Shown here in pieces: positions 5,260 to 5,310 of a stretch of 5,310 nt of DNA (positions are counted from its first letter, which is position 1; every line of letters begins with the position of its first letter). The notes beneath the pieces are model-generated. The model was given only the letters and a program-made list of their open reading frames with translations, ran no database searches and was not told where the DNA came from. Origin of the DNA: CAYJLW01 sp964370965 (GTDB lineage: Bacteria; Actinomycetota; Acidimicrobiia; UBA2766); NCBI GenBank assembly GCA_964370965.1, contig CAYJLW010000130.1, positions 1 through 5,310 of the forward strand, read 5' to 3'. The translations under genes were made by a program, and so were the position numbers.

Positions 5260-5310
5260 TCCCCCAGTCCCTCGGTCGCCCGGCGGTCCGGCACCCCGAC
5301 GGTTCGGCAC

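Noticed and set aside
4954..5310. Minus-strand open frame entering from the right edge
   Set aside because: It overlaps the start of meaB in another frame and gives Gly/Pro/Arg-rich sequence; meaB is unmistakable.

Overview
The window looks like two unrelated bacterial fragments joined through a tract of G and C homopolymers near positions 1531-1592. All recognisable genes on both sides read on the minus strand. I see no RNA genes, CRISPR array, transposase or integrase.

Left part (1 to about 1530): two consecutive inner-membrane permeases of the nucleoside / simple-sugar ABC importer type (BPD_transp_2 fold, YufP-YufQ-like pair), translationally coupled by a TGATG overlap. The downstream one (1-751) runs off the left edge. 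The upstream one (751-1530) has lost roughly its first 100 residues, because its reading frame runs directly into poly-G/C. The protein style suggests a GC-rich proteobacterium, perhaps an alphaproteobacterium; this is an inference from family resemblance only.

Junction (1531-1666): an 8-base G run followed by C runs of 16 and 13 bases, then a GC-rich stretch with a 12-bp tandem duplication. No gene is visible. The simplest reading is an assembly or read-tail artefact (chimeric contig).

Right part (about 1600-5310): a four-gene minus-strand block with actinobacterial style. In transcription order it holds meaB (GTPase chaperone of a B12-dependent acyl-CoA mutase), an enoyl-CoA hydratase/isomerase-family protein coupled to it by TGATG, a 164-bp hairpin-rich spacer, a class I SAM-dependent methyltransferase, and a left-handed beta-helix (hexapeptide-repeat) acyltransferase coupled to the methyltransferase by GTGA. 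meaB has a -10-like TAGACT placed so that its mRNA would be leaderless, which fits an actinomycete. The first two genes point to acyl-CoA / propionyl-CoA-type metabolism. The last two look like a small-molecule, glycan or lipid modifying pair of unknown substrate.

No convincing new defence or mobile system is visible. The most interesting points are the hairpin cluster that reaches into the methyltransferase start (which lacks a nearby in-frame ATG/GTG/TTG), the predicted leaderless meaB, and the probable chimeric junction, which should be settled before any synteny across it is trusted.
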